From NCBI RefSeq assembly GCF_021018805.1, contig NC_086258.1:18476192-18540191 (forward strand): DNA of 64,000 nt, written 5' to 3'. Below the pieces are notes generated by a model, which searched no databases, was not told the origin of the DNA, and saw only the letters and a program-made list of their open reading frames with translations. This document shows, in pieces, positions 13,004 to 25,180 of this stretch. The DNA comes from Prinia subflava (taxonomy: Eukaryota > Chordata > Aves > Passeriformes > Cisticolidae). The position numbers and the translations under genes are program-made. How positions within the stretch are numbered: position 1 is the stretch's first letter; each line of letters opens with the position of its first letter.

Positions 13004-13689
13004 TCAGCAAAGCAGAAAGAAACCCTTCCTACCCTTTAGGAAAATCTCTGTGCCCTGGGACACGAGTGCAGAGCCACATTTGCATCGTGAATAGAAGTGA
13101 TTATTGAGCTCTGAGCTCCCAGTCAAGGCTGGAGCTTGGGGTGGTGGATCCTTCCCAAATCCTGCTGGGAGCAGAGTCAGGAGCCCAGCTCTGGCAGCAG
13201 CTCCCAGCAAACAGCCTCATTCGTGGATGATGGATAATATTAATTAAGGGAGAACATTCCTGATGAGCAATGAAACACCAGAGTAACCTCAGATGGATGA
13301 ATGGACAGGTGGGTGGTGAGCACCACAAACCCCTGATTTACCAGAGCTTCCCTTTCAGTAAAAATTATAAAAATGAGCTAAGCAGGAGACTTCTTGATTT
13401 TCTCTCTTTTTTATCTTTAACAGCTCTTCTCACTCCTGACATCACTGTACCCTCAGGAAAAACTCTCCCAATACACTCCCAAAAGGATCAAATCCCTGGC
13501 AGGCCTGGTGGGGTGACCCCAGCTCTTCATGGCTGGGGAGCTGCTTGTTTGAATCAAAATTGTTCTGTTCTTAATACTTTAACCCCAGGTAAAGGACCTC
13601 ATCCTGAGACAAACCAGGTTCAGATTTGTCTCTCTTTTTCCCTTCTCCAGGAAAAAAAATTATTCTTCGCAATGAATTTTTTCTGAATG

Positions 13690-13990
13690 ATAAGTAACAG
13701 CACAAACCTACAGGATTTATTTCAGCCTCCCAAACCGCTGACGTTGAAATGTATCCAGGAGACCGTACTATGAGTATTTTAAATAGATCAAATAATCCTC
13801 GCTTTGCAAAGCCAGAGTTTTCCGTCCCAGGCCCCAGGCAGGTGGAGTTCAAGTGAGTTTCGATGGAGCATTAATAGTGTGTTAATGAAGCCTCGCCCGC
13901 CGCCGCAATCTTCAAAGGCACTCTTGTTTTTGAACTGTAATTGTCCACTGAGAAATCACAAAACAAACAGCAATTACTCTGGAAAGGGGA
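13690..13990. promoter_or_regulatory. Candidate conserved noncoding element
   Basis: A low-repeat stretch with GTGTTAATGAAGCC, CGCCGCCGCAATC, AAGGCACTCTTGTTTTTGAA and TGTAATTGTCCACTGAG. No reading frame is plausible. The call rests on composition only. Confidence 0.25.
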
Positions 13991-14345
13991 TTTAAAAAAA
14001 AACGATGCCAGTAGGACTGGAGCCCATAAAGCAGCATCAGTGATATACACACATGGAACTGCTGCCAGTTGCTGGAGCACTGGAAGCACAGAAGTGCCTT
14101 GTTTTCCTGTTTTCCTTCCTTGCCTTCCCTCGTTATTCAATTTTTGCAGCGGGAGCGATGCCCAGGGAGGGAGGCAGATGGTGCCAGTGCAGCCAGACCC
14201 ACCGGGAGCTCCCAAAACATCCCCAGATCATGATGGGGACCGGGGCTGGTCCTCTGCTGTTGGAGTCCAGGGCATCCCTCTGGTCTCCCTGGAGGGTCAG
14301 GGACCCTGTCAAAGGGGTCTGAGACCCGGGCAGGGTGTCTGGAAC

Positions 14346-14399
14346 ACGTACAGGGGGGTCTGGGGTCTGTACAGGGGGTCTGGGGTCTGTACAGGGGGA
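14346..14399. repeat. 21-bp GGGGTCTGTACAG-type tandem repeat
   Basis: The motif GTACAGGGGGTCTGGGGTCT is repeated about 2.5 times just before the hexanucleotide tract. Confidence 0.8.
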
Positions 14400-14594
14400 T
14401 TGTAAGCCTTGGCACAGAGCCCAGGGAGACACAGGCTTTGACTTCAGTCCATGGGAGAGACTGCCTACACTGCAGGAGGAGTTACAAGTCACCAAGGTGT
14501 GAAATAGATAATAATCAGTTTATCACTGAGGGTGCATGTATTTTGGGTGTGTGGACTTGAGAAGACTAAATGGAGAATTCGGGCCGTGGTCCTG

Positions 14595-15165
14595 TCCTCC
14601 TCCTTCTCCTTCTCCTTCTCCTTCTCCTTCTCCTTCTCCTTCTCCTTCTCCTTCTCCTTCTCCTTCTCCTTCTCCTTCTCCTTCTCCTTCTCCTTCTCCT
14701 TCTCCTTCTCCTTCTCCTTCTCCTTCTCCTTCTCCTTCTCCTTCTCCTTCTCCTTCTCCTTCTCCTTCTCCTTCTCCTTCTCCTTCTCCTTCTCCTTCTC
14801 CTTCTCCTTCTCCTTCTCCTTCTCCTTCTCCTTCTCCTTCTCCTTCTCCTTCTCCTTCTCCTTCTCCTTCTCCTTCTCCTTCTCCTTCTCCTTCTCCTTC
14901 TCCTTCTCCTTCTCCTTCTCCTTCTCCTTCTCCTTCTCCTTCTCCTTCTCCTTCTCCTTCTCCTTCTCCTTCTCCTTCTCCTTCTCCTTCTCCTTCTCCT
15001 TCTCCTTCTCCTTCTCCTTCTCCTTCTCCTTCTCCTTCTCCTTCTCCTTCTCCTTCTCCTTCTCCTTCTCCTTCTCCTTCTCCTTCTCCTTCTCCTTCTT
15101 CTCCTTCTCCTTCTCCTTCTTCTCCTTCTCCTTCTCCTTCTCCTTCTCCTTCTCCTTCTCCCTCT
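14595..15165. repeat. Very long (TTCTCC)n hexanucleotide tract
   Basis: About 570 bp (roughly 94 units) of TTCTCC on the plus strand, so GGAGAA on the minus strand. The first 490 bp or so show no interruption; two extra TTC triplets interrupt the right end near 15098 and 15120. All reading frames stay open, giving long Leu, Ser-Phe, Ser-Pro, Lys-Glu and Arg runs, which are artefacts and not genes. The pure polypurine/polypyrimidine mirror symmetry can form triplex DNA. Confidence 0.98.
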
Positions 15166-16068
15166 TGTCCAACATCTCTGCTGTGAAGGTGGCACGTTTG
15201 GATAGGGTCAAAGCAGATATGACCTGTCTAGCATAGGTGTTGGGTATTGGTGATTAATTGTAAATAATGGAAATTTAATATGCAGTATAAGACGTCAAGA
15301 CCCTCTCAGAGGGGAGGAGAGCATCTTTGTTTATTCCTTCTTATCTCACAAGCTCTTCTCCAGCAGGGGCAGAGAGGGAGACCTTGAACACGAGAAATCT
15401 GAAGGCTCCGTGTGTTTCTTTGCACCCGGCTCGTGACTCCTCAAAGGGCAGAGACAATTTATCACCCTAATCTCAGGGGTTAAACCCGAGACTGGCATCC
15501 CTGAGCTCACCAGGACAGCATCCCTGGAAATGCCAAAGAATTCCCCTCACCAGAGGCCATCCCAGCCTCAGCCACCACAGGATATGCCCTGGAACAGCTC
15601 CAGCCTCTCCAAACAGGAGATCTCACCCACCCTGGGCGTTTTTATTGGCATGATGCACATAATCCCTTATCTTTATTAGGATGGCCCTGTTTATGTGCAA
15701 TCCCTGGAATTCTTTTCCTTGAGATAACAACAGCCCCTGGATCTGCTGAGCAGAAAACTGCTGATAGCAGCACACAGCCATTTATTTTGTGTGGGATTGT
15801 TACAGTGAGAACCCCGAGCAGGCAGTAGTGGGCAATTACTGTTGGCTCTGACCTGCAAATGGGGAAAAATTCCTCTTCCAGGGAAGGAGAACGAGAAGTT
15901 ATGGACTGGACTCAGTGCTGTGGCAAGGCAAATAATAATAATTTTCTGTGCCTGAAAAGACTGGGGGCTGAAGTGCTCCCTGCCTGCTCTGGCACAGCTC
16001 TCCACCTTAATTTTTGGAGTGTTTCCAGTTAAGGAGTGTTTTCTCTTTACCTGAAATACACTTTCTTC

Positions 16069-16070
<2 letters not shown>

Positions 16071-16098
<28 letters not shown>
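16071..16098. repeat. Poly(T) run
   Basis: A T homopolymer of nearly 30 bp (poly(A) on the minus strand). No recognisable retrocopy lies beside it. Confidence 0.9.
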
Positions 16099-16105
<7 letters not shown>

Positions 16106-16379
16106 AAATTGAGTTTGTTGTTGAGGTGTACCCTCTTGTAATTTAAGTAGCTTGTCTAAAAACATCAGGCAGCACATGGGTGCTGTCAGCTCAATAAAGA
16201 AGCTCTAAACCCATGGAAGTTTTAGTGGCTGAAGGGGTGGATCCAGCACCTCCCAGCATCCCTACCCTCCGAAATTGCAGGCAAAATAAATTCCTTCTGC
16301 ATTAACATTTCCCAGTAATTTAGTCATTGCAAACCCTAGGAATCTGGGATGAGGAAAAGTGGAAAAGCTCCTTTGCCTT

Positions 16380-16990
16380 TTCCTGCCTGCGAATAAATCC
16401 TAAGTATTATATTAATTTAAAACCCATAAAGAATATGAAAAGTGGGAACAAAGCACTCAGCTCCCTCCTGGCAGATACTGCTTATCTTGTTTAGGAAATC
16501 AGCTTTAAATAAATGCTCAGATAAGCTAATTTTTTCATCTGTGGCTAGCACATTTTAAATGGTTTCATTTTACTAATAAAACCCATTTTTAATACTGGGT
16601 TTTGGGCATCTTAAATTGAAACCCAATTTCTATCCAAGCAGACCATGGCACACGGTGTGAGTCCAAACTTAATAATCATCTCATAAAGAAGAAATGCATC
16701 ATTCCCCATGTTATAATATAATAAAATACAAACACAAAGAATTGCTGTAAATGTACATTAAGCCACATAATTGCTTAAGTAACCTCCCACATACAAAGTG
16801 TTTTCTTCTGTTTAGCAAAACAGAGGAGTTTTAGAAGAACCAAAGCTGCAGGTCGGTGGTTACCAATAAAGAATCAAATTCTGGGAATAAATAAAACGCA
16901 CAAATGAGAAACAAGATTAAAAGCTGGTAATTTAAACCAAGCTTTCTGCTTTGCTCATTAAAAGAGGTGGCTGAAATAAATAATCTTTGG
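16380..16990. promoter_or_regulatory. AT-rich block, candidate conserved noncoding element
   Basis: Over 600 bp of AT-rich, repeat-free sequence with motifs such as ATTTTAAATGGTTTCATTTT, CACATAATTGCTTAAGTAAC and TTAAATAAATGCTCAG. No ORF of note. The contrast with the GC-rich flanks suggests a regulatory block. Confidence 0.35.
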
Positions 16991-19900
16991 AGTTTTCAGC
17001 TTTCCACTCCTTCCACCCCAGGAAAAGCTTGGGAAGGGCGAGAGGCAGCCCTGGCACGCTCAGGGGTGCAGCTGGAGGTGGTGGGACAGTGGCAGGGGAC
17101 TTCAGGATAGTGCTGAACTCTCATGGATCAAAAAATCCAAATGACAAGTGCCTAGAATGGATTAAAAAATCCAAATGACCAGAGCCCAGAGCTGACCAGG
17201 TCACTCCGTCCTGCCCGGTCCCAGCTCCATCAAACACCACAAGCTTGGGAAGACCTTATCCCACGGCTGCTCCTGAATCCCAGGGTCCAGGAGGGAAAGC
17301 TGGGATCTGGGAGAGCCAGGGGCACAGAAAAGCAGCAGACTCGTGGCTGATGCTCCCTTTTGCTGCACATCCCGTGATGTTCAGGCACTGATGGGGGGCC
17401 CAGAGCCCTGGAGTGGGGAGATGGGATCCTGGCCCCCTGCAGCCATCAAATCCACCCCTCCCTGAGGTTATTATGGGTAGGATATGCAAGTTCTGTCAGA
17501 AAATGTTCACAGGGATCCTCCCAAGCAGGATGTGAGGGGCAGCAGTTGTGTGCCAGCCCCACAGCAGTGTCCCAGCTGGAAATCCATCCCTCCTGGGTGG
17601 GAGATGGATCCACCCTCACACTGCCATCGCTGGTGGGATGCTGTGGGGAGCCCAGGGATGCAGCATTCCAAAATCCCACAGAACCACTCATGCCAAGACC
17701 CCCTGGCAACCTGGATTCACCACCTGGGGGTTTCCCACAACTGTGAAGAAATAAATGCTTCATATCCCTCCAAGTCAGGCTCCTGTGGTCCTTCCCAGTG
17801 CTCTTGAGGAAGAGGAGTCCATTAGGAGGGGATGGACAGAAGCCTGAAGAGAGAATTTTGGATTTTAGCAGGACCTGGGGCAGGGTCATGCAGGGTCATG
17901 GTAGGGCACCTCCCCACTGGCTGTGGCAGCATCCTGGGAAGACAGGAAAAAATCCAGCTCCTTGCTGGCATCTCTGGCTCTAAAGGGCTCCCAGAGCACG
18001 CCCTGCTCCCTGGCAGGCCAGAGCATCTTCCTTTCATGTGAAACAGAGAAACTCAGCAAAATGTAGCAATAATGTGTTGTTTTCTGTTCCACTGCTCAGT
18101 GAGGAGCCTCTGGGGATGGCAAGGGAGGAAAGGGACCTCAAAATAGCGACAGCAGCTCTGTGCAGTTGGAGAAGATTTCCGGAGCACAGGAATCCCGAAA
18201 TAGAGCAAACATTCCCCTTCCCTACTCCTGTTCCAAGGAAGGGGCTCGGGTGAGAGCAGTGGGAGGTGCTCTGTGTTTTAGTTTGTTTGGGAATAGCTCC
18301 CAGCACCTGCTGGGAAGAGGCAGGAGGGTTCAGAGGGGCATCTCCCATCGTCAGCCAGCTGGGAGACCCCAGAGCCTCCCCGGTCACACCCGCTTGGGCA
18401 GGGGGACCCTGCAGCTCCTCCACCCACACGTGGCACCCCTCCTGCCTTGGCATCCACTGCTGCATCTGAACAGGGCTTTGGCAGATGCTGGGCAGGGGGG
18501 AGAGGCAATCTCTGAGCCAGTCACCCAGGCCAGAGAGAGAAATCCCAAAAACACCGCTGTCTCCTCTGGGAGAGGCACCCCCATTCCAACAGCCAGGCTG
18601 GCTCCAGGAGCTGAGCACCTGCTGGGAGAACTTTGGGACACAAGGGCCTCAGAGGTCTCTTCCATCCTGAATGATTCCATGGCTGGCACAGGACTGCTCC
18701 AGACCCTCCCTGCCTGGGGACAGCCCAGTGACAGGGCCACCCATGCCCACAGCAGTCACTGTGTGCCCAGGCTCTGTGCTGACCCCCAGGGCAGCCAGGG
18801 CCACTCTCCAGTCCCAGTTGATGCCCAGTACCTGCAGTGGGACCACACAGAGCCTGCCCTGTCCCCTCCACCTGTCCCTTGCCATGGTTCCAAAAGCAGA
18901 CCTGAGCATCTGAGCTCCATCCCGTGTCCCCATCATCCCCCTGTCCCCATGAGAGAGGAGATGCCTGCAGCCAGCACAGGGAAAGGTGTCCCACAGCCAG
19001 GGCTGTGGATGGGATAATGGAAGCATGAGCAGAGTCCAATTCCTTCTGCTGGAGTGCCCAGGCAGAGATTTGGTGTCTGGGAGGGCTCAGAGCCCTCTCT
19101 GCACCCCCCAGGAGGGAGCAGAGCCCACAGCTGGGTCTCTGCTCCAGGAGCTGCTGCAGCTCTTGGTGCCTGCCTGCCTTGGGCTCTGGCCACATTCCAG
19201 CTCAGTCACTTCCAAGTTCTTCCCTTTGCCTTGTCAAACCAAACTGGGCATCAGCTGAAAGCAGCAGCCCCAGCACCAGCTGTCCCAGGTCCCACACGAG
19301 CCTTGTTTGCTGCGTGAGGCACCAGCTCCAGGCTTTCTTTGTCTTGCCAAGAACAAGTGCTAAGGCAAAGCAGGGGCCTGGTGCTGCCAGGAGGTACAAA
19401 TTGGCACCTTGTAGCCATGCCCAAAATAACCCAAACTTGTTTGACATAACGAGGTGATTAACTCAGCGTGAGAAACCCTGCTGCTCCCAGCCAACAGGAC
19501 ACGGTGACACAAAACGGGTTTCAAATCTCAGCTCTGTCAGGGGAGGGATGCAGAGGGTTTTGGGGAGGGGACACCTGCATGGGCTTCCCAGAGCTCCCTG
19601 TGCAGTGCCAGCAGCACCAGGCTGGGGCAAACGGGGGGGGTCTGCATTTACCCACAGCTCCAAGGGCTGGGAAAACACAAACATTGCCTGATATGTCTGA
19701 TTCCACCCATTTTCAGCTCCCCAACTCCTCAGGGCATGCGAGGACACTGCTGCCATGGGTCAGTGACCTGCCACCCCCTCCACACCCACGTGTTCTCCTG
19801 CTGCCACGCTCTTGCAGTAGAACCTGGGTGTGTTAAAGCTGCTGTTAACACAGATGGGTTGGGCTCTGTCAGCAAAGAACATTTTGGCAGAGAGGTTTTG

Positions 19901-21164
19901 CTTCTGTCTCACCAGGCAGTGGGGGAAAAAAGGCAGGGAGATGCTGCACAGCACATGGATCTGTATGAAAGGGAGGGAATTTGCCAGGGTAGTGGGAAGC
20001 ACCCACACAGGGTCCCAGGCTGGAGCAGGAGAGCAGCTCCACACCACAATGCAGGAGAGCATCAGCCAAGCATGAGCAGGTGGCTGAGAGCTCCAGAATC
20101 CAACCTGCTCCGAGCATCAGCTGAGCCAGGAGCTCCCCAGGATCATCCCAGGGGACATCCCAGACCCCTGCTCTGCCTGGGGAGACCTTCAGGGACCTGC
20201 AGAGCTCACCCAGGCCACCTGCCCCCATGCCCCTGTGCAGACACTTCCAGCAGATCCTTGATGACCTTCACAGGGTTGTCTCTGCTTGGCCAGCTCTCAT
20301 CTCTGATGGTTTGGAGCCTCTCTGGTTCCTGTCATGCAAATGGAGGGTTGGTAAATCTTTGGCCAGCAGTAATTCACAGCCAGGCAGCGCAGGGACTGAA
20401 GATAAGGAAGGGGTTTGAAATCCAATAGTCCCTAAACACTTTCAGGTGCTGCCTTTGCCTTTCTATCTTCAGGCTTCAGGGACAAACAATTCCCTACAAT
20501 CTGTGTCCAGGCTCCTCTCTCTGAACTCCAGAGAAGGATTTCAGTCAGGCCATTCCTCATAAAATTATTTTCATTCATTTATCTCCATTCTGCCTTTTCA
20601 AGTCCTTTCCTTGCGTGCTACTTCGGCCAAATTCCCAATTCCCTGAATTTATTATCACTATAAAATGGTTGCCTGCTCCCCAGCATGACCTAGACACGCT
20701 CCCCACTGCGATGCTTTAAAGGCCTTCGTCTGTTCCTATGGCAACTGCAGGAGGAGGCAGGAGCTGCAGCCAGCCCGGGATGGATCCTGCGTGGATGCTG
20801 CCATCCCCTCCCGGCTGCCAGGAGCCCACAGCGGCGCAGGGGGATGCACAGGGCTGCAGCAGGCAGGGCAGGAACACGTTTTCCTGGGGTTCTCTGTGCC
20901 CTGCTCAGCTCTGCTGTGTCCACTCGTGGCCAGGAGGGAGCTCAGCTTGTCCAGAGGGGCACTGGGATGGAGGCACAGGCACAGGGACCTGGCAGCCCAT
21001 GGTGACATCCAGCTGTGGCCCTGCTGGGCTGGTCACTGATGTCCACTCTGTGCTCCAAGTGGAACACCTCACACAGACCCGCTCCCTCCAAAGCAGGCAG
21101 CTCGGCCCCAAAAAGCTGCTTCTGCAAATCCTGCTGCCTTCAACCTGTTGATAGGCACTGAGGC

Positions 21165-21330
21165 CTTTCCTTTCATTAACTGATGTTATTCTCTTTTAAT
21201 TCTTTATTAATCAATTCCCACATCAGCCACTCCATCAGTTTGCCCAGGATCGAAGTGGAGCTGACAGGCCTGTAATTATCCAGGTCGTCTCATTTATCCT
21301 ATTTAAACACTGACAGAGATCTCACCTGGG
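21165..21330 (-). mobile_element. Ancient LINE-like reverse-transcriptase remnant
   Basis: ATCAGTTTGCCCAGGATCGA, AGTGGAGCTGACAGGCCTGT and AATTATCCAGG resemble the antisense of a reverse-transcriptase region widely scattered in amniote genomes (CR1/L3-like). It is too diverged to assign further. Confidence 0.4.
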
Positions 21331-24300
21331 AAATCAGCGGAGCAGATTCAGTTCTTGCTTTTGACACAGACATGATTTTGTTTTTCCTCCTGCGATGGGT
21401 CCCAGCCCTCAAGCTGGGGATCCTGTGGGAGCTGCCAAAGCAGCACTTTGCACACTGCCGTGGGCACCATCACTGTCTGCTGCAGCATCCCAGCTTGCAT
21501 TTAAAACTGGGGAAACAGCAGGGAAGGCTCCCCATCCTCTCTGCAGCACAGGGCTGGTTCCTCTGCTGCTCACAGAGCACCAGCTGAGCTCCAGGGAAGG
21601 CAGATCTCAGCTCGGGATGCTTTTCCCCATTTTCCAGTTTGAAAAAAGCTGTTCAAAAATGAATCAAACTTTAACAAGTGGGGCAAATTGGATTGCTTCC
21701 TTCTGGAAATAAACCAAGGGGGGGCTACAGATTTCCCCACTCTGGGTGGCCCTGACCTGTCATCCTCATGTGGCTCAGGGTGACAGCACATGGGGACATC
21801 CCCACAGCTGGCCATGGCTGTGGGCTCAGCCCCAGAGAAGGTGATGGGCAGGACCCCCCTGTGTCCCCGTCCTTCTGAGGGCAGTGACATTGGGACCAGC
21901 AGCCATCCCACAAGGATTCACAGCTGCTAAGCTTCCCCTGGTCCTTCAAAATCCTGTGAGGCTGCAACAGCCTCCAAGAAAATGAGAAAAAGATCTTTTG
22001 CAGGCAGCAAACATCCGTGCTAGGGCTCCCGCAGCAGGTAACCTACAGCACCTGTAAATCTACGTGCACCATCTTCTGAGGCCAGGCTGCTTTCAACACC
22101 CATCCAAAGACACCGGGAAAAGGAGATGGGGAAGAGAAAAGGAGATGGAGAAGAGAGGAAATCCTCTGGAGATGAGCCCTGGCTGCATGCAGGGGAGGCA
22201 GCACATTCACCCCCCCAGTGCCTCTGATCCAGCTCCCCTTTGCTTTACACTTAGGAAGGATGCTGCTCATTCAGGCAGAGCCCTTGAGCAACTGGCCCGG
22301 CCCTGGGCTCGTGCTGCAGATGGTGCAGAGCACTGAGAGAGACTTGGGAAAAGCTTCCCCTGCTCTGGCAGCCGTGACACGCTGGCAGCAGAGAGGGGCA
22401 GAGGAGCCTCTGCTCGCTGCCATCTGGCAGCCAGAGCTCGGGGAGCCGGGGCAGGAGGTGAAGGGGAAAAGGGTTTCTCTGTTTACTTGTTTGTAGGAAG
22501 GAGGAGGAGGTTAAACTGGGAGCAGGAGCCCGTTTGCCAGCCTGGCAGGGAGCACTGGTGGCCTCTGCTCACCCCTGCCGGAGCTGCTCCCTGAGGGCAG
22601 ATGGAAGCACAGGGTGCTTTGGTGCTGGGATGCACTGGGAGCGAGAGCAGGCATCACCAGGCTCCATCCAGTGTTTGTTAAACCCCCTCTGGGAAGCAGC
22701 TTTATGCCAAAGGATTTGTGTGGGATTGCTGCTCGGCAGCAGAAGGGTTTGTTCTGAGCAGGGGGATACCAGGGGATGAGCAAACACGGCACTTTAAAGC
22801 CCAAGGCTGCCCGGGGCTCCCTGGCATTTCCCTCTTGCTGCTGCTCTGTAATCCTGGTTTGTGCCTCCCAGCAGGTCCCAGAAGCAGGGAGCCAAAGGGC
22901 AGCTGGGTGTGTGGAGGAGGTGATCCTGCTGTGAGGAGGTTCTGCAGGGACTGCTCTGCACTGCTGCAAGGAGGGATGGAGGGAGGGAGGCAGCAGCAAA
23001 CCCCACAGCAGCGTTTCCCAGCCAGGAAAGCCTGGAAAAGGCAACAGCCTCCAAGGAACTGTTTGTGTGTGTGGCCTCACAGGGCACTGCTCCGAGGAGG
23101 CTGGAATTTGGGTCAAAGAGGAGGAAAAGGCAGCTGCCTGCCTTCCCCCAGCCTGAGGGAGATTTGGAGGGTCCCTGGGCATGGGAAGGGATCCTTGGTC
23201 CGAGGCAGCTTGGGGAATATCACGGGGATGGTTCTACCCAACACACTGAGCCCACACCGAGCTGGCAAGTGAGTGACACCACTGCCACAGCAACAGGGAC
23301 ATCCTCCACTGAGACTCCTGAACGTGACATTCCTGCTCATGCTCAGGCTACTTCATTTTTCACCTCTCCTGGCTCTGAGCTGCTTTCCAGCTGTCCCGGG
23401 GGGCTCCTCTCCCTGTTTCCTGCCTTCCCTCTCCTTTCACCACAGCCTGGGGTCCTCTCCAGCATCACCAGGGGATGGCTGGGGGCAGCAGGGACACAGA
23501 GGTGAGGGAAGCCCACCAGGCTCCTCCTTGGCAGAGCCCTCAGCAGGGCAGGAGCACAGCCCAGAGCAGAGCAGCTCCCCCAGTGCCACAATCTGAGCTC
23601 TCAGTGCAGTTTGGGGAAGCACCCTGGACAAACACCCAGCAGGCTCTGAGCACGGCACTTCCTTATTCCCAGCACAACAAACCTCAACAAACATCACAGC
23701 ACAGAGAGGGAGCCCACTGCTGCCTGAGGGGCCCTTAAAAACCTCTGCTCAATTCCTGTGTGGTTGTTAAAAAGCCCAGCATCGATTCTCTGTGCCATCC
23801 CTCCCCGACCTCCCAAAGCCCCGGTGCTGGGATCCCTGTGTGAGGTTTATGTAACACACTCAGTGCCCCAAAACTGTGCAGAGGCACTTGCAGAGAGCCC
23901 TTCTGAGCACACCTAGGAGCTGCCAGGTGGGAGATGCAGGGCACAAACTCCTCACAGGGATGTTACAGCGTGTGCTCTTTGCTCGCATGCCCTGGCATCA
24001 CCCAGCAAACCTCCCAGGAATTCAGGAGTGCTGAGGATTTAATAGCTGCAGGGATGAGGCTGTGAAAAATAAATGGGTTTTGTTTGGTAGCTTTCTGCCA
24101 CTTGTGGGAAACAAAGTGGTTTCAAACACCACGGCTTTTAAAGCTGGGTGTTTTTAAAATAAAGAAGTGAAGGAGATTTCCAGCTGACATCGGAGTGGCG
24201 TGATGAGCTTGGGAAGAGCTGGGGAAGGAGATGGAGGCTTTGGAAATGCTCAGCCCTTCTTCCCTCCCACAGCAGCACAGAGAGACAGTGAAAGAGCCTT

Positions 24301-24964
24301 CAGCCTCACAGGGTCTGCATCACACAGCTCTGTGCTGGCCCTGGGGGGATGTGACCCCCAGGAATGTCACCTCCCTGAGGTGCTGAGGGTTTGTGCAGGA
24401 GCAGAAAAGATTTTGGGCAGGAGCAGAGAGGTGTGCAGGGTGAGCATCATCCCACTCACCTCAGGCTGGGATTTGGGGCAGGATGAAGAGCCTCGACCCC
24501 CAGCAGGCAGCTGCTCACCTGTGGATACACAGCCCAGCAGCTGGAGGAGGCACCTCCCTCATTTACAGCAGCTTCCAGGACCCCAGGTCAGAACTGGAAG
24601 TGGTTCCTTTTTGAGAAGCTATTTACACCTCTACAGAGGAACACACACCATCTCCACAAATCCCAGCTATGGTGAGGGCAGCAGGATCAGAGAATATGTC
24701 CTGACCATGAATCCATCCATCTCTTCAGGAAAGAATCAATTTTTATGTGCTCGTAGCTGTGGGGATTATTGTCGACCTTGTGAGATCATAAATAGAAGGC
24801 ACTTTTGGCACAGTCCCTGCTTTCATCTGGCTCCTCTTTATCTTCCTCTCTCTCTCCACTTCCCCAGTTTTGGAAGGTAGCTGCCTACTTTGCACCTGCC
24901 TACAGCAACCTCCTTTGGGAACATCCAGGCATCTTTATCTGCTAAAGGCAGAATCCTATCAGAG

Positions 24965-25075
24965 AATCACACACACAATCACAGAATCACTGGGCTGGGA
25001 GAGCCCTTCAGGAACATCGAGTCCAACCCAGCCCTAACACCTCAACTAAACCATGGCACCAGTGCCACATCCAGT
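24965..25075 (-). mobile_element. CR1 LINE 3' end
   Basis: The plus strand begins with the inverted CR1 tail (AATCACAGAATCACTGGGCT), followed by ATCGAGTCCAACCCAGCCCT and ACTAAACCATGGCACCAGTG, typical of an antisense CR1 3' end. Confidence 0.8.
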
Positions 25076-25082
25076 GAATTTC

Positions 25083-25180
25083 AAACAGAATCAGAGTGGT
25101 TTGGGTTGGAAGGGAGCATAAAGCTCATCTCATTCCAACCCCCTGCCATGGCACAGCCCATGGCTGGGGACACAGAGCCA
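25083..25180 (-). mobile_element. Second CR1 LINE 3' end, same orientation
   Basis: The plus strand reads AGAATCAGAGTGGTTTGGGT, TGGAAGGGAGC and CCAACCCCCTGCCATGG. This is a CR1 3' end of a different subfamily from the one at 24965. The two sit head to tail with only a few bases between them, so one probably inserted next to the other. Confidence 0.8.

Larger units (their letters stand above)
11176..24964. other. Intergenic, no supported gene
   Basis: Outside the LTR at 12596, the hexanucleotide tract, the poly(T) run, the AT-rich block at 16380 and the old LINE at 21165, the sequence is ordinary GC-rich DNA. The open frames at 18160-19017 (285 codons, plus) and 18521-19195 (minus) overlap each other and resemble no family I know. 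Confidence 0.6.

Noticed and set aside
14489..15236. Long open frames of 209-240 codons on both strands giving Leu, Ser-Phe, Ser-Pro, Arg or Lys-Glu repeats
   Set aside because: All are produced by the (TTCTCC)n tract, where every frame is open. There is no unique domain, splice site or start context.
18160..19195. Overlapping 285-codon plus and 224-codon minus open frames
   Set aside because: They are mutually antisense with no recognised domain. Long frames are common in GC-rich DNA of this kind.
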